From the NCBI RefSeq assembly GCF_003144035.1, contig NZ_QFWT01000005.1:186001-250000 (forward strand): a stretch of 64,000 nucleotides of DNA, given 5' to 3'. This document shows positions 34,374-43,692 of the stretch, piece after piece; the first letter of the stretch is position 1, and every line of letters starts with the position of its first letter. The DNA comes from Vibrio albus. GTDB taxonomy: Bacteria > Pseudomonadota > Gammaproteobacteria > Enterobacterales > Vibrionaceae. The notes beneath the pieces are model-generated. The model did not search any database. It was not told the origin of the DNA and worked only from the letters and a program-made list of their open reading frames with translations. A program made the translations under genes and the position numbers.

Positions 34374-37217
34374 TTATTGCCACTCATCGGGGGCTTTCCA
34401 ATGATTCAGCCAGTCAATAACGTTATATGCAGGCATCGGCTTAGCGATACCGTAGCCCTGAGCGTAACAATAGCCCATTTCTTTCAACTGCCTGCCGTGC
34501 TCATCGGTTTCCATTCCTTCGGCAATGACCTTTAAGTTAAATGCCTGACTAAGCGCCAGAATACCTTCCAGTATCATTCTGTCTTCACTGTCATCCAGCA
34601 TATCAATCACAAAGCTGCTATCGACTTTCAGAACATTAACCGGGAGTTGTTTCAGATAGGTCAGTGAAGAGTAGCCGGTTCCAAAGTCATCCAGCGCAAA
34701 ACTAATACCAAGCTCCTGACACTTGCTAATTTTTGCGGCAACTTTAGGTAAATTCTCCAGCGCTTGTGATTCAACGATTTCTAATTCCAGTAGTGACGCA
34801 TCGAGATCAGGGTAACGGTTCAATTGCTCGCTGACTTTTGTTGCCAGTTTCTGCTGTTTAAAGTACAGATGACTGACATTAATGCTGACCGGGAGCTCAA
34901 TGTTTTGTGCTCTCCATTCATCAAGCTGACGTAATGACTCCTGTACAACCCACTGGTCGATATCAATCATTACATTATGCTGCTCTATATCGGCCAGGAA
35001 AGCTCCTGGAGGTAGCAGACCTTTCTCTGGGTGCTGCCAGCGGATAAGCGCTTCCATGCCGATAACCTTTCCGGTTAACAAATTGACTTTTGGCTGGTAG
35101 AAGAGGCGGAACTCATTTCGTTCCAGAGCAAGTGAGACTTCATTCAGTGTCTGTTCCAGTTTAAGGGCGTTATTTTCTATCTGGGCGTCAAAAAAGTGGA
35201 AACGATTTCGACCACTGTTTTTAGCAATGTACATGGCTTGATCAGCTTGTCGTAACAGAATATCGGCTTCGATCGGGTTAGTTTGTGGGTAATTCGTTAT
35301 ACCAAAGCTGGCAGTGACAGATAAGGTACTGCCTTTATAGAAAACAGGTTCTGAAATAGCATTTAGCAGCTTGTGAGTCATTTCCAGGTCGTCTTCCGCA
35401 TGTCGGGCGTTCAGCAGTAAAATAATAAATTCATCACCACCCAGACGGGCAACCGTATCGTTGTTGCGTATGGCATTTTTGACACGTAAGGAAATATGTC
35501 TGAGCAGGTAGTCTCCCTGATGGTGGCCATACAGGTCGTTAATGCTCTTAAATCCATCCAGGTCAAAATACATTATTGTAATTCGGGAACCGTTTCTGTC
35601 GGCATATTTCATCGCCTGATTCAGACGATCAGAAAAGAGAATACGGTTTGGAAGGCCTGTGAGCTGGTCGTGATGAGCGATGTGCTGAAGCTGCTTTTCA
35701 TGATTCTTCTGGTCAGTGATATCCATGGAGATACCACAAAGCCCATACACTTCGTCATTTTGATTAATTAACGGAATTTTTGTTGTCTGAATATCACGGC
35801 TTTTTCTGTGTTTTGAGGTCCAGAACCCTTCTTCTTTCTTATAAAGTCGTTTTGTCTGAAATACTTTCTTATCTGCCTGGATGATTTTTGCTGCTGCTTC
35901 GGGCTCATACAGTTGTTCGGCTGTTTTGGAAATAACGTCTTGCGGAGGTAAACCCAAATATGAACAGAGCGCCCGGTTAGCAAATAGATAATGCCCTTGT
36001 TCATCTTTCATATAGATATATGCATCTATGTTGTCGAGAATAGTTCGCAGGCGAAGTTCATTTTCTTCGAGAGTCAGACTATGCAGGCGACGTAACCTGT
36101 TCTGATGGGCAAGTACAATGATTAACAGGCATAGCAGGACAATTATCGTGGTGACCACGCTGATTTCTCGCCAGTAGGCCTGCAAAAATGAATCGGTTTT
36201 ATCCTGGTAACGAATGTCAGCATTTGCCGGTAACAATGAAAGCGGGATATTAAATTTCTCCAGTTGCCGGCTATCAAAAATCGGTAGATTAGGACTCTTA
36301 GTCAGGATTGGAACGGCATCTACAGGGGTACCTTCAAGTATTTTACGAGCTTTTATTCCCGCCTGACGGCCTTGTTCCTCCAGGCTGACCAGTATACCGC
36401 CGGTGATTCCCTCTCCCATACCATGTTCGTAAATATGAAAAACGGGGGCTTTCAGCCAATTCATTATAAGCTGAAGGGATTGTTCAAAGGACAGACTGTC
36501 GTTGACTGCATCACGGTATGCGGCAAGTAGGAGGACGGAATCATTTGGCGAGATTTTTCTCAGAGTGTCAGAAAACTGAGACCAGCGTAGCTGAGATAAA
36601 TCGATAACCGTAAATGACAAATCTGGGTATGTTTTCTGGAAAGATTGGGCCTGGTGTAAATCAGACTGACCAGTCGGTGTATTATCTGCAATAAGGTAAA
36701 GTTGCTGTGTGTCTGGCCGTAACTGATGTATCAGCTTTATGGTCTCTCCAATAGAGACGGCTTCAACGACGCCGGTAATCAGTGGTTGCCGATGATTCGC
36801 CAGCTCAGCTGCTAATGTCTGATTGTTCAGGCCAAGAAAGACGACTGGAGTTCCGGGGAAAAGTTCGTTGCCATAACGACGTATAAAATCCAACGCGTTG
36901 TCATCCGCTACGACGACAAGGTCATACGTGGGCCGGTGTTTTAATTTATAAGCCAGAGAGTCATGAAATAATGCAACGCTGGTTTCATCATACAATCGCT
37001 TGCTGTCCATATATTCGACATCAATGACGGGTGGTTTTTTGCCAAAGCCAGCCAGGAGCCCGTGATATATCTGTGGAATGGTGGGGAAAGTGGTGTGGTA
37101 AGAATTAATGAGAAGAACACGGGATTCAGAGAGATCAACCGACTGTGCTGCCAGCAGTAGAGGTGCCTGTAAAAAAGTTGCCACCAGTATGGTCAGAATG
37201 ATTGTTATTCTACGCAC
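34374..37217 (-). CDS. Periplasmic-binding-domain sensor with PAS, GGDEF and EAL domains
   Basis: A 947-residue membrane sensor. A signal segment (1-24) precedes an ABC-type substrate-binding domain (about 32-330) with VLLINSYHTTFPTIPQIYHGL and HIYEHGMGEGITGGILVS. Then come a membrane helix (about 352-371), a PAS domain (about 385-505), a GGDEF domain (signature 593-597) and an EAL domain (EALIRW at 722-724). All signature residues are intact, so both synthesis and breakdown of cyclic-di-GMP are possible. The binding domain is of the tryptophan/tyrosine or YtmK-like ABC_sub_bind type; its ligand is unknown. The gene is monocistronic, upstream of msrPQ in map order but transcribed separately. 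Confidence 0.92.
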   Translation of the reverse strand: MRRITIILTILVATFLQAPLLLAAQSVDLSESRVLLINSYHTTFPTIPQIYHGLLAGFGKKPPVIDVEYMDSKRLYDETSVALFHDSLAYKLKHRPTYDLVVVADDNALDFIRRYGNELFPGTPVVFLGLNNQTLAAELANHRQPLITGVVEAVSIGETIKLIHQLRPDTQQLYLIADNTPTGQSDLHQAQSFQKTYPDLSFTVIDLSQLRWSQFSDTLRKISPNDSVLLLAAYRDAVNDSLSFEQSLQLIMNWLKAPVFHIYEHGMGEGITGGILVSLEEQGRQAGIKARKILEGTPVDAVPILTKSPNLPIFDSRQLEKFNIPLSLLPANADIRYQDKTDSFLQAYWREISVVTTIIVLLCLLIIVLAHQNRLRRLHSLTLEENELRLRTILDNIDAYIYMKDEQGHYLFANRALCSYLGLPPQDVISKTAEQLYEPEAAAKIIQADKKVFQTKRLYKKEEGFWTSKHRKSRDIQTTKIPLINQNDEVYGLCGISMDITDQKNHEKQLQHIAHHDQLTGLPNRILFSDRLNQAMKYADRNGSRITIMYFDLDGFKSINDLYGHHQGDYLLRHISLRVKNAIRNNDTVARLGGDEFIILLLNARHAEDDLEMTHKLLNAISEPVFYKGSTLSVTASFGITNYPQTNPIEADILLRQADQAMYIAKNSGRNRFHFFDAQIENNALKLEQTLNEVSLALERNEFRLFYQPKVNLLTGKVIGMEALIRWQHPEKGLLPPGAFLADIEQHNVMIDIDQWVVQESLRQLDEWRAQNIELPVSINVSHLYFKQQKLATKVSEQLNRYPDLDASLLELEIVESQALENLPKVAAKISKCQELGISFALDDFGTGYSSLTYLKQLPVNVLKVDSSFVIDMLDDSEDRMILEGILALSQAFNLKVIAEGMETDEHGRQLKEMGYCYAQGYGIAKPMPAYNVIDWLNHWKAPDEWQ

Positions 37218-37299
37218 TCAAATTCCCATTCAACTTTATATCCTTATCTGATAAGGAAAAGTCTAGCTGGTATTGGCTTGTTTTTAAACAAAGAATATC

Positions 37300-37905
37300 T
37301 TAGGTCGTGCTCTGGAATAGCTTACGTAATTTTTTGTATCGCAGAGCCAACAACAGTGCGGTGATACCAAGGTATATACCCGGTTCGAGCAGTCCTGACT
37401 TTACTGACCAATAATAGTGTATGGCTCCGGCCCCAACGGCAACATAGACCCAGTTGTGCAGACGTTGCCAGTGTTTTCCCATTTTTGCCTGTATTTTCTT
37501 CGTTGACGTTATCGCCAGAAGAAGCAGAATTGTCCACGCCAGCATGCCCACAATCAGGTAGGGACGGCTAATGATTTCCTCGGCAATAAGAGAAAATTCC
37601 CAGGCCAGATCCAGCCACATAAAAGTGAACAAATGCAGTACCGCCCAGAAGAAGCTGTATAAACCCAGAAGGCGGCGAAACTTATACAGAAACCCCCATT
37701 TAAAAGATTTAGCAATTGGCGTGATCAGTAAAGTAAGAAACAGCAGGTGGAGGATGCCCTTACCGGTAAACTGCTGCATTGTTTTCACCGGATCACTGCC
37801 TAAATAACCATTAACGACCGCAAAATAAAGCCATACCAGAGCGAAGAGGTTAGCCGTATGGATAAACACCTTGCTGATAATAAGCTGATTACGAGTCATC
37901 CGCAT
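37300..37905 (-). CDS. msrQ: MsrQ, heme-binding membrane subunit of the methionine sulfoxide reductase system
   Basis: A 201-residue membrane cytochrome b-type protein with about six hydrophobic segments. It passes electrons from the quinone pool or flavin reductase to MsrP in the periplasm. Histidines in helices (FIHTANLFALVW, LHLFTFMW, LHNWVYVAVGAGAIHYYW) are suited to heme ligation. The ATG overlaps the msrP stop codon by 1 base in TAATG, so the two are translationally coupled. It is the E. coli YedZ type. No additional domain is present. Confidence 0.94.
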   Translation of the reverse strand: MRMTRNQLIISKVFIHTANLFALVWLYFAVVNGYLGSDPVKTMQQFTGKGILHLLFLTLLITPIAKSFKWGFLYKFRRLLGLYSFFWAVLHLFTFMWLDLAWEFSLIAEEIISRPYLIVGMLAWTILLLLAITSTKKIQAKMGKHWQRLHNWVYVAVGAGAIHYYWSVKSGLLEPGIYLGITALLLALRYKKLRKLFQSTT

Positions 37906-38918
37906 TAGTAGTTCCTTCTCAGATCAATGTCCTTGTACAGTGAAGCCACCTCATCGGCATACCCGTTAAACATCAGTGTCTTCTGTCGGCGTGAGGAGAA
38001 GAGGGTACCTTCACCGATAAACCTTTCTGAGGCCTGACTCCAGCGGGGGTGATCCACATTGGGGTTCACATTGGCATAGAATCCGTATTCGTGGGGAGCC
38101 AGCAGGTTCCAGGTATTTGGCGGCCGGTTTTCTGTCAGGCGAATTTTCACAATGGACTTGATGCTCTTAAATCCGTATTTCCAGGGGACAACGAGACGTA
38201 AAGGCGCGCCATTCTGCGGAGCCAGAGTTTTACCATACAATCCGACAGCTATCAGTGTAAGCGGATGCATCGCCTCTTCTATGGTAAGTGCTTCTACATA
38301 AGGATAGTCGATACCGCCGCCAAGGTATCGGTCTTTCTGGCCTGGCATTTGTTCAGGATCATACAAAGTCTGAAAGGCTATATAACGGGCATTTCCCATT
38401 GGTTTGGCCAACTGAATAAGTTTACTTAAAGGAAAACCCAGCCAGGGAATGTTCATTGACCAGGCTTCTACGCATCGAAGCCGGTAGATTCGCTCTTCAA
38501 TATCTATCTGTTTCAGCAAATCATAAAAATCGATTGTCATTGGTTTATGAACGTTACCCTCAACCTTAACCTGCCACGGATCGGTCACCAGACTCTGAGC
38601 GTTTTCTGCCGGCTGGTGTTTGGCGGTACCAAACTCGTAATAATTATTGTAGGTCAGCACCTTCTTCTCCGGTGTTAGCTCCAGAGATGGGTCAGAGAAA
38701 GGGGAAGCGACGGAATCTAACGCTGTTCGCTTGTCGGGAGCTTCTTTTTTTTTGCTGCTGAATACATCAAACAGACCGGCGGAGGCCGGAGCGGCCAAAG
38801 GCGCGGTGGCTGCCAGCACCCCAAGCTTCTGAATGATCTGACGTCTTTGTAGATAGACGCTTTCTGAGGTGGTCTGGTTTTCGGTAAGATGCCAGTTTTT
38901 TCGAATTTTGAATAACAT
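37905..38918 (-). CDS. msrP: MsrP, periplasmic molybdopterin methionine sulfoxide reductase
   Basis: MsrP repairs oxidised methionine in periplasmic proteins using a molybdopterin cofactor and electrons from MsrQ. The ATG at 38918 (337 residues) has an AAGGAA site and puts the twin-arginine signal RRQIIQKLG (from Arg25) at the normal place; the longer frame from 38954 is unlikely. The molybdenum-binding cysteine is Cys149 in [14 protein letters not shown]. The signal peptide is followed by a linker rich in Ser and Lys. The gene forms an operon with msrQ, preceded by a long AT-rich region. Confidence 0.95.
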   Translation of the reverse strand: MLFKIRKNWHLTENQTTSESVYLQRRQIIQKLGVLAATAPLAAPASAGLFDVFSSKKKEAPDKRTALDSVASPFSDPSLELTPEKKVLTYNNYYEFGTAKHQPAENAQSLVTDPWQVKVEGNVHKPMTIDFYDLLKQIDIEERIYRLRCVEAWSMNIPWLGFPLSKLIQLAKPMGNARYIAFQTLYDPEQMPGQKDRYLGGGIDYPYVEALTIEEAMHPLTLIAVGLYGKTLAPQNGAPLRLVVPWKYGFKSIKSIVKIRLTENRPPNTWNLLAPHEYGFYANVNPNVDHPRWSQASERFIGEGTLFSSRRQKTLMFNGYADEVASLYKDIDLRRNY

Positions 38919-39533
38919 GTTTATTCCTTTCCGGGCGGTACCAGGGTTAGTCACTGTAATGAGAGCATGGCTGATATTAGTATGAGACCGGAGAGTGAGA
39001 TAATTTCTTTCAGTGTAATATAAAAAGGCGCTGTCAGAGCAGTAGTCAGTAGCCCGTCCTAAAGCCTTTTTATGTTCTCTGAAAAAACATTTTTTTTGTG
39101 ACTAATATCGCGTTTACGTAGAAAATTCCCCGATGAGATGTAAATGATTACATTTATATGCAGTTAGTTTCTATATCAGCGTGGCTGATATTAAAGAAAT
39201 ACGATTTGATTATTTATCTTATTGTAGATAAAGACTTTATTTTCTTATTCCGAAATAAAAATATAGTCTTTTTCTGAGCTGGCTGATATATAGACATACT
39301 TAACATCTTTCTAAGCCAAATAAAAAATCAATAGGTTATGGAAATTCTCAAAAATGGAACGAAGTTCAAATATTGAATGGTATGATTTCTTGAACTAAAT
39401 TCAAATACAGTGAGTTTATTGAGTTAAATTTCAATTAAGACGGCCATCGTTAATAAGAATAGATCAGACAGATGTCTGCCGTATTTATTATTAATAAGCA
39501 ACAAAGCAATGAGTTTCATCTGGAGATAGGAAT
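38919..39533. other. Long AT-rich region between divergent msrP and a small gene
   Basis: 615 bases without a gene. It contains a 9-bp stem TAAAAAGGC / GCCTTTTTA (39021-39072, 34-base apex) that could be the end of a small RNA. It also contains a palindrome ATGTAA-ATGA-TTACAT (39138-39153) and three copies of TGGCTGATAT (38968, 39182 and 39280). These may be operators for the divergent genes. No promoter was assigned. Confidence 0.45.
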
Positions 39534-39788
39534 ATGTCAGTAAAACGGGCTGGAAAATACCAAAGAACTTTTGATGAACAAGCAATGCAACAGATAGATA
39601 AAGTTAAAGACAAACTTAATGTTGCGGTGACTCAATATGAACAGCTGGCGGAAAGTTACTTACTGGGAGAGGTTAGCCAGAAAGCACGTAAAGATGCGTT
39701 TAAAAATAGTCAGCGTACCTATGCTAAGCTGGAAAAACTTCATCGGGAGTATTTACAAAAACAGGCATATAGCTCAAGCCAGCTGTAA
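39534..39788 (+). CDS. Small helical protein, function unknown
   Basis: An 84-residue protein with a good ribosome binding site (GGAGATAGGAAT) before the ATG. It is charged and rich in Gln, Lys, Leu and Glu, with no hydrophobic segment, and is predicted to be helical or a short coiled coil around residues 14-75 (QAMQQIDKVKDKLNVAVTQY). No domain was recognised. It is the kind of conserved hypothetical protein found singly in Vibrio genomes. A hairpin overlaps its stop codon. Confidence 0.65.
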   Translation: MSVKRAGKYQRTFDEQAMQQIDKVKDKLNVAVTQYEQLAESYLLGEVSQKARKDAFKNSQRTYAKLEKLHREYLQKQAYSSSQL

Positions 39789-39799
39789 TAGCTGGCTTG
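39775..39799 (+). repeat. Hairpin over the stop of the small gene
   Basis: A 10-bp perfect stem CAAGCCAGCT / AGCTGGCTTG encloses GTAAT, which includes the TAA stop. No T-run follows, so it may act in transcript stability rather than termination. Confidence 0.55.
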
Positions 39800-39823
39800 C
39801 GTCTGTACCGACTTGATATGGAA

Positions 39824-40006
39824 TTATCTTTCAGGGAATTCTTTTTTTCCTCTGCGTTGTTGATCGTCTTCATCAGTCATCCAGTGTTCAGTTGGATCAA
39901 AAGCTGCGTCACACAAATCAATAGTGAATCCCATTTCGGCGACTTCTTTTAAAGTCAGATTATCGGCTAATTTAGTAACATCTCCGGCTTTGTTGTGAAG
40001 TTCCAT
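39824..40006 (-). CDS. Small acidic protein, function unknown
   Basis: A 60-residue open frame (MELHNKAGDVTKLADNLTLKEVAEMGF at the start) with an AGGGGG ribosome binding site 6 bases before the ATG. The C-terminus is strongly charged (TDEDDQQRRGKKEFPER). It has no membrane segment or cysteine motif and matches no family I recognise. The good start site and natural composition support a real gene, convergent with the preceding small gene. Confidence 0.5.
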   Translation of the reverse strand: MELHNKAGDVTKLADNLTLKEVAEMGFTIDLCDAAFDPTEHWMTDEDDQQRRGKKEFPER

Positions 40007-40125
40007 AATTTGCCCCCTGCAGTGGTTGCTTGGTTACCAGCCTCATCACTAGTATAGTTCCATGGTATTTTTTTCGCGTTGAAAACTAAAAAAAAGATTT
40101 CAGAAAGGATTATTTAGGTACATAT

Positions 40126-40752
40126 ATGACTAATCTCCTATGTTTTGGTGATTCGAACACCTGGGGTTTTGTTCCTAACAAAAACAGACGTTATACGCCA
40201 TCAGAGCGTTGGCCTGGATTGCTTAGCCAATATCTGCCGGAGGAGTGGTGCATTGTTGAAGAAGGGCAACCGGGCAGAACTTCTCTCTATGAGGATGCTT
40301 CATGTGGATTTAGTTGCGGCTTGCCTGCATTAAAATCGGCTCTGAAACAACATGTTCCGCAACGAGTGATTATTATGCTGGGAACGAATGATCTGAAAAC
40401 CAGCTTTGGTTTATCTGCCGAGGATATTTCGCACAGTACCGCGAAACTGGTGGAAGAGATTCAGAGTTCAGGGGTAGATGGCTCAGATATACTATTGGTT
40501 GCTCCACCACCTATTAATGAGAAAGGATCTTTCGCCAGGCTATTTTTCGCGGGCAGCGAGGAGAAATCCAGGCAGTTAGCTTATTACTATCAGCAAAGGG
40601 CTAAGGAACTGGGATGCCACTTTTTTGATGCCGGTAAAGTGGCTTCTGCCTGCCCGGACGAGGGTATCCACTGGCAGACAGAAGCGCACGCTGAAATGGC
40701 GAAAGCTATTGCCCCGATACTTTTAAATATGCCGGGCGAGCAAAGACACTAG
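40126..40752 (+). CDS. SGNH/GDSL family esterase
   Basis: A 208-residue hydrolase of the SGNH superfamily with the four expected blocks: GDSN (Ser10 nucleophile), Gly50 in the block II region EEGQPGRTS, GTND (Asn88 in the oxyanion hole) and a catalytic His182 in DEGIHW with Asp178, or possibly Glu179, as acid. The layout, with RRYTPSERWPGLL after block I, is that of arylesterase or acyl-CoA thioesterase-like cytoplasmic enzymes. There is no signal peptide. Its 3' end overlaps the convergent Fe-S protein gene by 30 bases. The natural ester is unknown. Confidence 0.88.
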   Translation: MTNLLCFGDSNTWGFVPNKNRRYTPSERWPGLLSQYLPEEWCIVEEGQPGRTSLYEDASCGFSCGLPALKSALKQHVPQRVIIMLGTNDLKTSFGLSAEDISHSTAKLVEEIQSSGVDGSDILLVAPPPINEKGSFARLFFAGSEEKSRQLAYYYQQRAKELGCHFFDAGKVASACPDEGIHWQTEAHAEMAKAIAPILLNMPGEQRH

Positions 40753-42090
40753 GTTGAGTGGCTTACGACCGGTTAGGGCATAGATCTGATGGCTGCATGA
40801 AAAGCCATTACACACAACAGTGGCTTCGGGTTTATTTTCCAGTGCGGGTAATAGCGCCTGTTTTGCCATCTGTTGTGATTCCAGAGTATGCTCAGCCTCA
40901 AGCCCCCAACTACCCGCCATGCCGCAGCAGGATGCTTCAATAAAGGTAAACGGCAGATCCGGAATAAGACGCAGTGCTTTTCGCATGGATTTCATGGCTC
41001 CGACGGCTTTCTGGTGGCAGTGGCCATGAACTAAAATATCGTTGTTTTCGGTGTATGGTTTAAAAGGAGCTTTAAACCGGCCCGCGACAAGCTCTCGGCT
41101 AACAAACTCTTCAAACAGAAGGGTTTGTTTGGCCAGTTGTTCCGCTTTCTCCCCTAAGCCCAGCATCAGGAACTCATCACGCAGCATCAGTAGTGCTGAG
41201 GGTTCTAGCCCAACTATCCGGACGTTCTCTTTCAGGTAAGGGGAGAGTTGTGTCAGTAAGTCTTCAGCCTGTTGTTTTGCCCGCTCGATATAACCTTGTG
41301 AAAATAGGCTTCTTCCGCTGTCTAACAATGCCTTTTCTGACTTAGTTTTTCCGGGTATCTCGGATCCCGGATGAACAATGGTGACAGGATAGTTTGCTGC
41401 TTTTAATATGGCTTGTGCATCATCAGCCAGTTGAGGATGAAACAAAGCAGTAAAACTATCAACCAGCAACACGACAGATATAGGATTGGATTCATCGTTT
41501 ACAACGCTGTCACTTGTATCATTCACAGGCTGATAAGGTGTGTCTGCCGGTTCTGGCATTGGAATTGACCCGTTTATGCCTAACAGGTGATGCCCCAATT
41601 TTGCTAACAAAGAGGACCGGTTACGCAGCTTTATCAGAGAGCCGATAACAGGGTATTTGTATAAAAGAAAAGGAAATTCAGCAAATAACCAGGAACGGAA
41701 AGACTTGTGCCTTGCCTGACGTTTCTGGGCAAGGTACTCGGCTTTTATTGCTGCCATATCGACATTGTTTTCACACTCTCTTTTACAGCCTTTACACGAA
41801 ACACATTGATCCATAGAAGCCGCAAGGGATTTATCAGAGATAAAACGGGTTTCATCAGCATTAAGTAACGATTTAAACAGCTGAACCCGACCACCAGGAG
41901 ACAATTGTGGGTCATCATTGAGGCGAAAACTGGGGCACATCACGCCACGATTGTCGGGTTTCTGACAAACACCACTGCGAATACAAACGGATATGGCCTT
42001 GGCAAAATCCTCCCCGTGTTTGGGAATATCAGCATATGCGTCCCCCATGCCCTGATCTTCGTAGTTAGACCAATCTAATGCTTTTTTCAT
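40723..42090 (-). CDS. Orphan Fe-S/CCG-domain protein resembling the C-terminal half of YdiJ-type dehydrogenases
   Basis: A 455-residue protein with two Fe-S cluster regions, Cys36/42/52 in the first and CVSCKGCKREC (Cys96, 99, 102, 106) in the second. A CCG-type domain follows, with HGHCHQKAVGAMKSM and EASCCGMAGSWGLE. In YdiJ-like D-2-hydroxyglutarate or D-lactate dehydrogenases this half is fused to an FAD-binding half. Here the gene stands alone, and neither neighbour is an FAD protein. It may pair in trans with a flavoprotein encoded elsewhere. The frame is intact, with no sign of the missing half. Confidence 0.82.
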   Translation of the reverse strand: MKKALDWSNYEDQGMGDAYADIPKHGEDFAKAISVCIRSGVCQKPDNRGVMCPSFRLNDDPQLSPGGRVQLFKSLLNADETRFISDKSLAASMDQCVSCKGCKRECENNVDMAAIKAEYLAQKRQARHKSFRSWLFAEFPFLLYKYPVIGSLIKLRNRSSLLAKLGHHLLGINGSIPMPEPADTPYQPVNDTSDSVVNDESNPISVVLLVDSFTALFHPQLADDAQAILKAANYPVTIVHPGSEIPGKTKSEKALLDSGRSLFSQGYIERAKQQAEDLLTQLSPYLKENVRIVGLEPSALLMLRDEFLMLGLGEKAEQLAKQTLLFEEFVSRELVAGRFKAPFKPYTENNDILVHGHCHQKAVGAMKSMRKALRLIPDLPFTFIEASCCGMAGSWGLEAEHTLESQQMAKQALLPALENKPEATVVCNGFSCSHQIYALTGRKPLNLVSLLARHI

Positions 42091-42344
42091 TTAAGCTCCG
42101 TGAATTATGTCCGTATACATTGCTTAATCAAGTTCAGTGCCAGGTTTTTAATGGCGATGTTTTATACTTTAATTTGTTTTTATTGATGGTTATTTGTGCT
42201 GAATGTCGTGTGATATGTAAGCTGATATTAGAAATATATTTACCTTGATGGGTGTTTGTGCTTTTATCTTGTGGCCTGTGGATATATGGTCTCAGGAAAG
42301 AAAAATAATCAACACAACTTAAGTTCTCAGGAGCACAATAATTT

Positions 42345-43577
42345 ATGGAATTATGGAAGAAAATATTACTTGGGATGGTATTCGGGGTCGTTGTCGGTAG
42401 CATACTAGGGCCGGACGCAGAGGTACTTAAACCAATAGGGACCCTGTTTGTTAATTCAATCAAAATGTTGATTGTTCCGTTGGTCTTCTGTTCATTGATA
42501 GTTGGTATTACGTCAATGAAAGATACAAAAAAAATGGGGCGTATTGGCCTAAAAGCGGTTGCTTTGTACCTTGGTACGACAGCAGTGGCTATTTCAATCG
42601 GTATTGTACTTTCTATTGTCTTTGCACCAGGTGAAGGCCTGAACATGGTGGCATCAAATCCGGATGCTGTGGCTAAAGACGCGCCTTCTCTGATCCAAAC
42701 ATTACTCAATATCATCCCTAAAAACCCTGTAGGGGCACTGGCAGCTGGTAACATTCTTCAAATCATCGTTTTTGCTGTTGGCCTTGGTATTTCTCTGGTA
42801 TTGATTGGAGAAAAAGGGGAGCCTGCCGTAAAGGTATTCGAAGCACTGGCAGAAGCCATGTATAAGCTGACAGAGCTTGTGATGAAACTGGCTCCGTTTG
42901 GTGTATTTGGTTTGATGGCATGGGTTGCAGGAAAATATGGCCTGGATGTGTTGCTGCCTCTGGTGAAAGTGATCGCTGTGGTTTATTTGTGTGCAACAGT
43001 GCATATTGTCGTGTTCTACAGTGGGCTGGTCAGTACACTTGGACGCTTGAATCCCGTTCGCTATCTGCGTAGCCTGACTAACCCTGCAGCGGTTGCATTT
43101 ACTACAACAAGTAGTTCGGGGACGTTACCTGCGACTATTAAAACGGCCCGCGAAGAGCTGGGCGTGTCTAAAGGCGTTTCAAGTTTTGTTCTGCCGTTGG
43201 GCGCAACTATTAACATGGATGGTACCGCCCTCTATCAGGGTGTGTGTGCGCTGTTTGTTGCTCAGGCGTTTGGCATTGATCTGGAAACCAGCGACTATAT
43301 CACGATTGTGTTGACGGCAACGCTGGCTTCTGTTGGTACAGCGGGTGTACCGGGCGCAGGCCTGATTATGTTGTCTCTGGTATTAACCACGGTTGGCCTG
43401 CCATTAGAAGGCCTGGCTATCGTTGCAGGTATCGACCGTATTCTTGATATGGCGCGTACTGTCGTTAATATTTGTGGCGATATGATGGTGTCTGTGCTGG
43501 TAGCGAAAAGCGAAGGCGAGCTGGATGAGACAATCTTCAATGACACTGAAGTTAAGCGGGATATCGAGACAGCTTAA
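42345..43577 (+). CDS. Dicarboxylate/amino acid:cation symporter (DAACS/SLC1 family)
   Basis: A 410-residue importer of the glutamate/aspartate/C4-dicarboxylate family driven by Na+ or H+. It has eight hydrophobic helices and the two re-entrant hairpins. HP1 carries the serine-rich TTTSSSGTLPATIK and HP2 carries ASVGTAGVPGAGLIMLSL. The substrate-binding NMDGTALYQG stretch lies between them. Aspartate and arginine residues (DRILDMARTVVNICGD) fit a glutamate/aspartate carrier. It is monocistronic with a strong terminator. The exact substrate is not fixed. Confidence 0.92.
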   Translation: MELWKKILLGMVFGVVVGSILGPDAEVLKPIGTLFVNSIKMLIVPLVFCSLIVGITSMKDTKKMGRIGLKAVALYLGTTAVAISIGIVLSIVFAPGEGLNMVASNPDAVAKDAPSLIQTLLNIIPKNPVGALAAGNILQIIVFAVGLGISLVLIGEKGEPAVKVFEALAEAMYKLTELVMKLAPFGVFGLMAWVAGKYGLDVLLPLVKVIAVVYLCATVHIVVFYSGLVSTLGRLNPVRYLRSLTNPAAVAFTTTSSSGTLPATIKTAREELGVSKGVSSFVLPLGATINMDGTALYQGVCALFVAQAFGIDLETSDYITIVLTATLASVGTAGVPGAGLIMLSLVLTTVGLPLEGLAIVAGIDRILDMARTVVNICGDMMVSVLVAKSEGELDETIFNDTEVKRDIETA

Positions 43578-43591
43578 GCTAACTATATGAT

Positions 43592-43623
43592 AATAAAGCC
43601 GCCTCTCTACAGGCGGCTTTATT
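43592..43623 (+). terminator. Terminator of the DAACS symporter gene
   Basis: AATAAAGCCGCCT and AGGCGGCTTTATT form a 13-bp stem with a CTCTAC loop, followed by GTTTAATT. It is likely to work in both directions. Confidence 0.88.
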
Positions 43624-43692
43624 GTTTAATTGACAAGTTAAACTATTTCTCGGGTTAACCGACCCCTTATATGCGCTGACTTATCAAAGTGA

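Noticed and set aside
41898..42344. Missing FAD half of the YdiJ-type enzyme
   Set aside because: The upstream gap is only 254 bases and does not translate to any part of an FAD domain.
42134..42754. 206-residue minus-strand frame over the DAACS symporter start
   Set aside because: It is antisense to a convincing membrane protein gene, with composition explained by the reverse strand.
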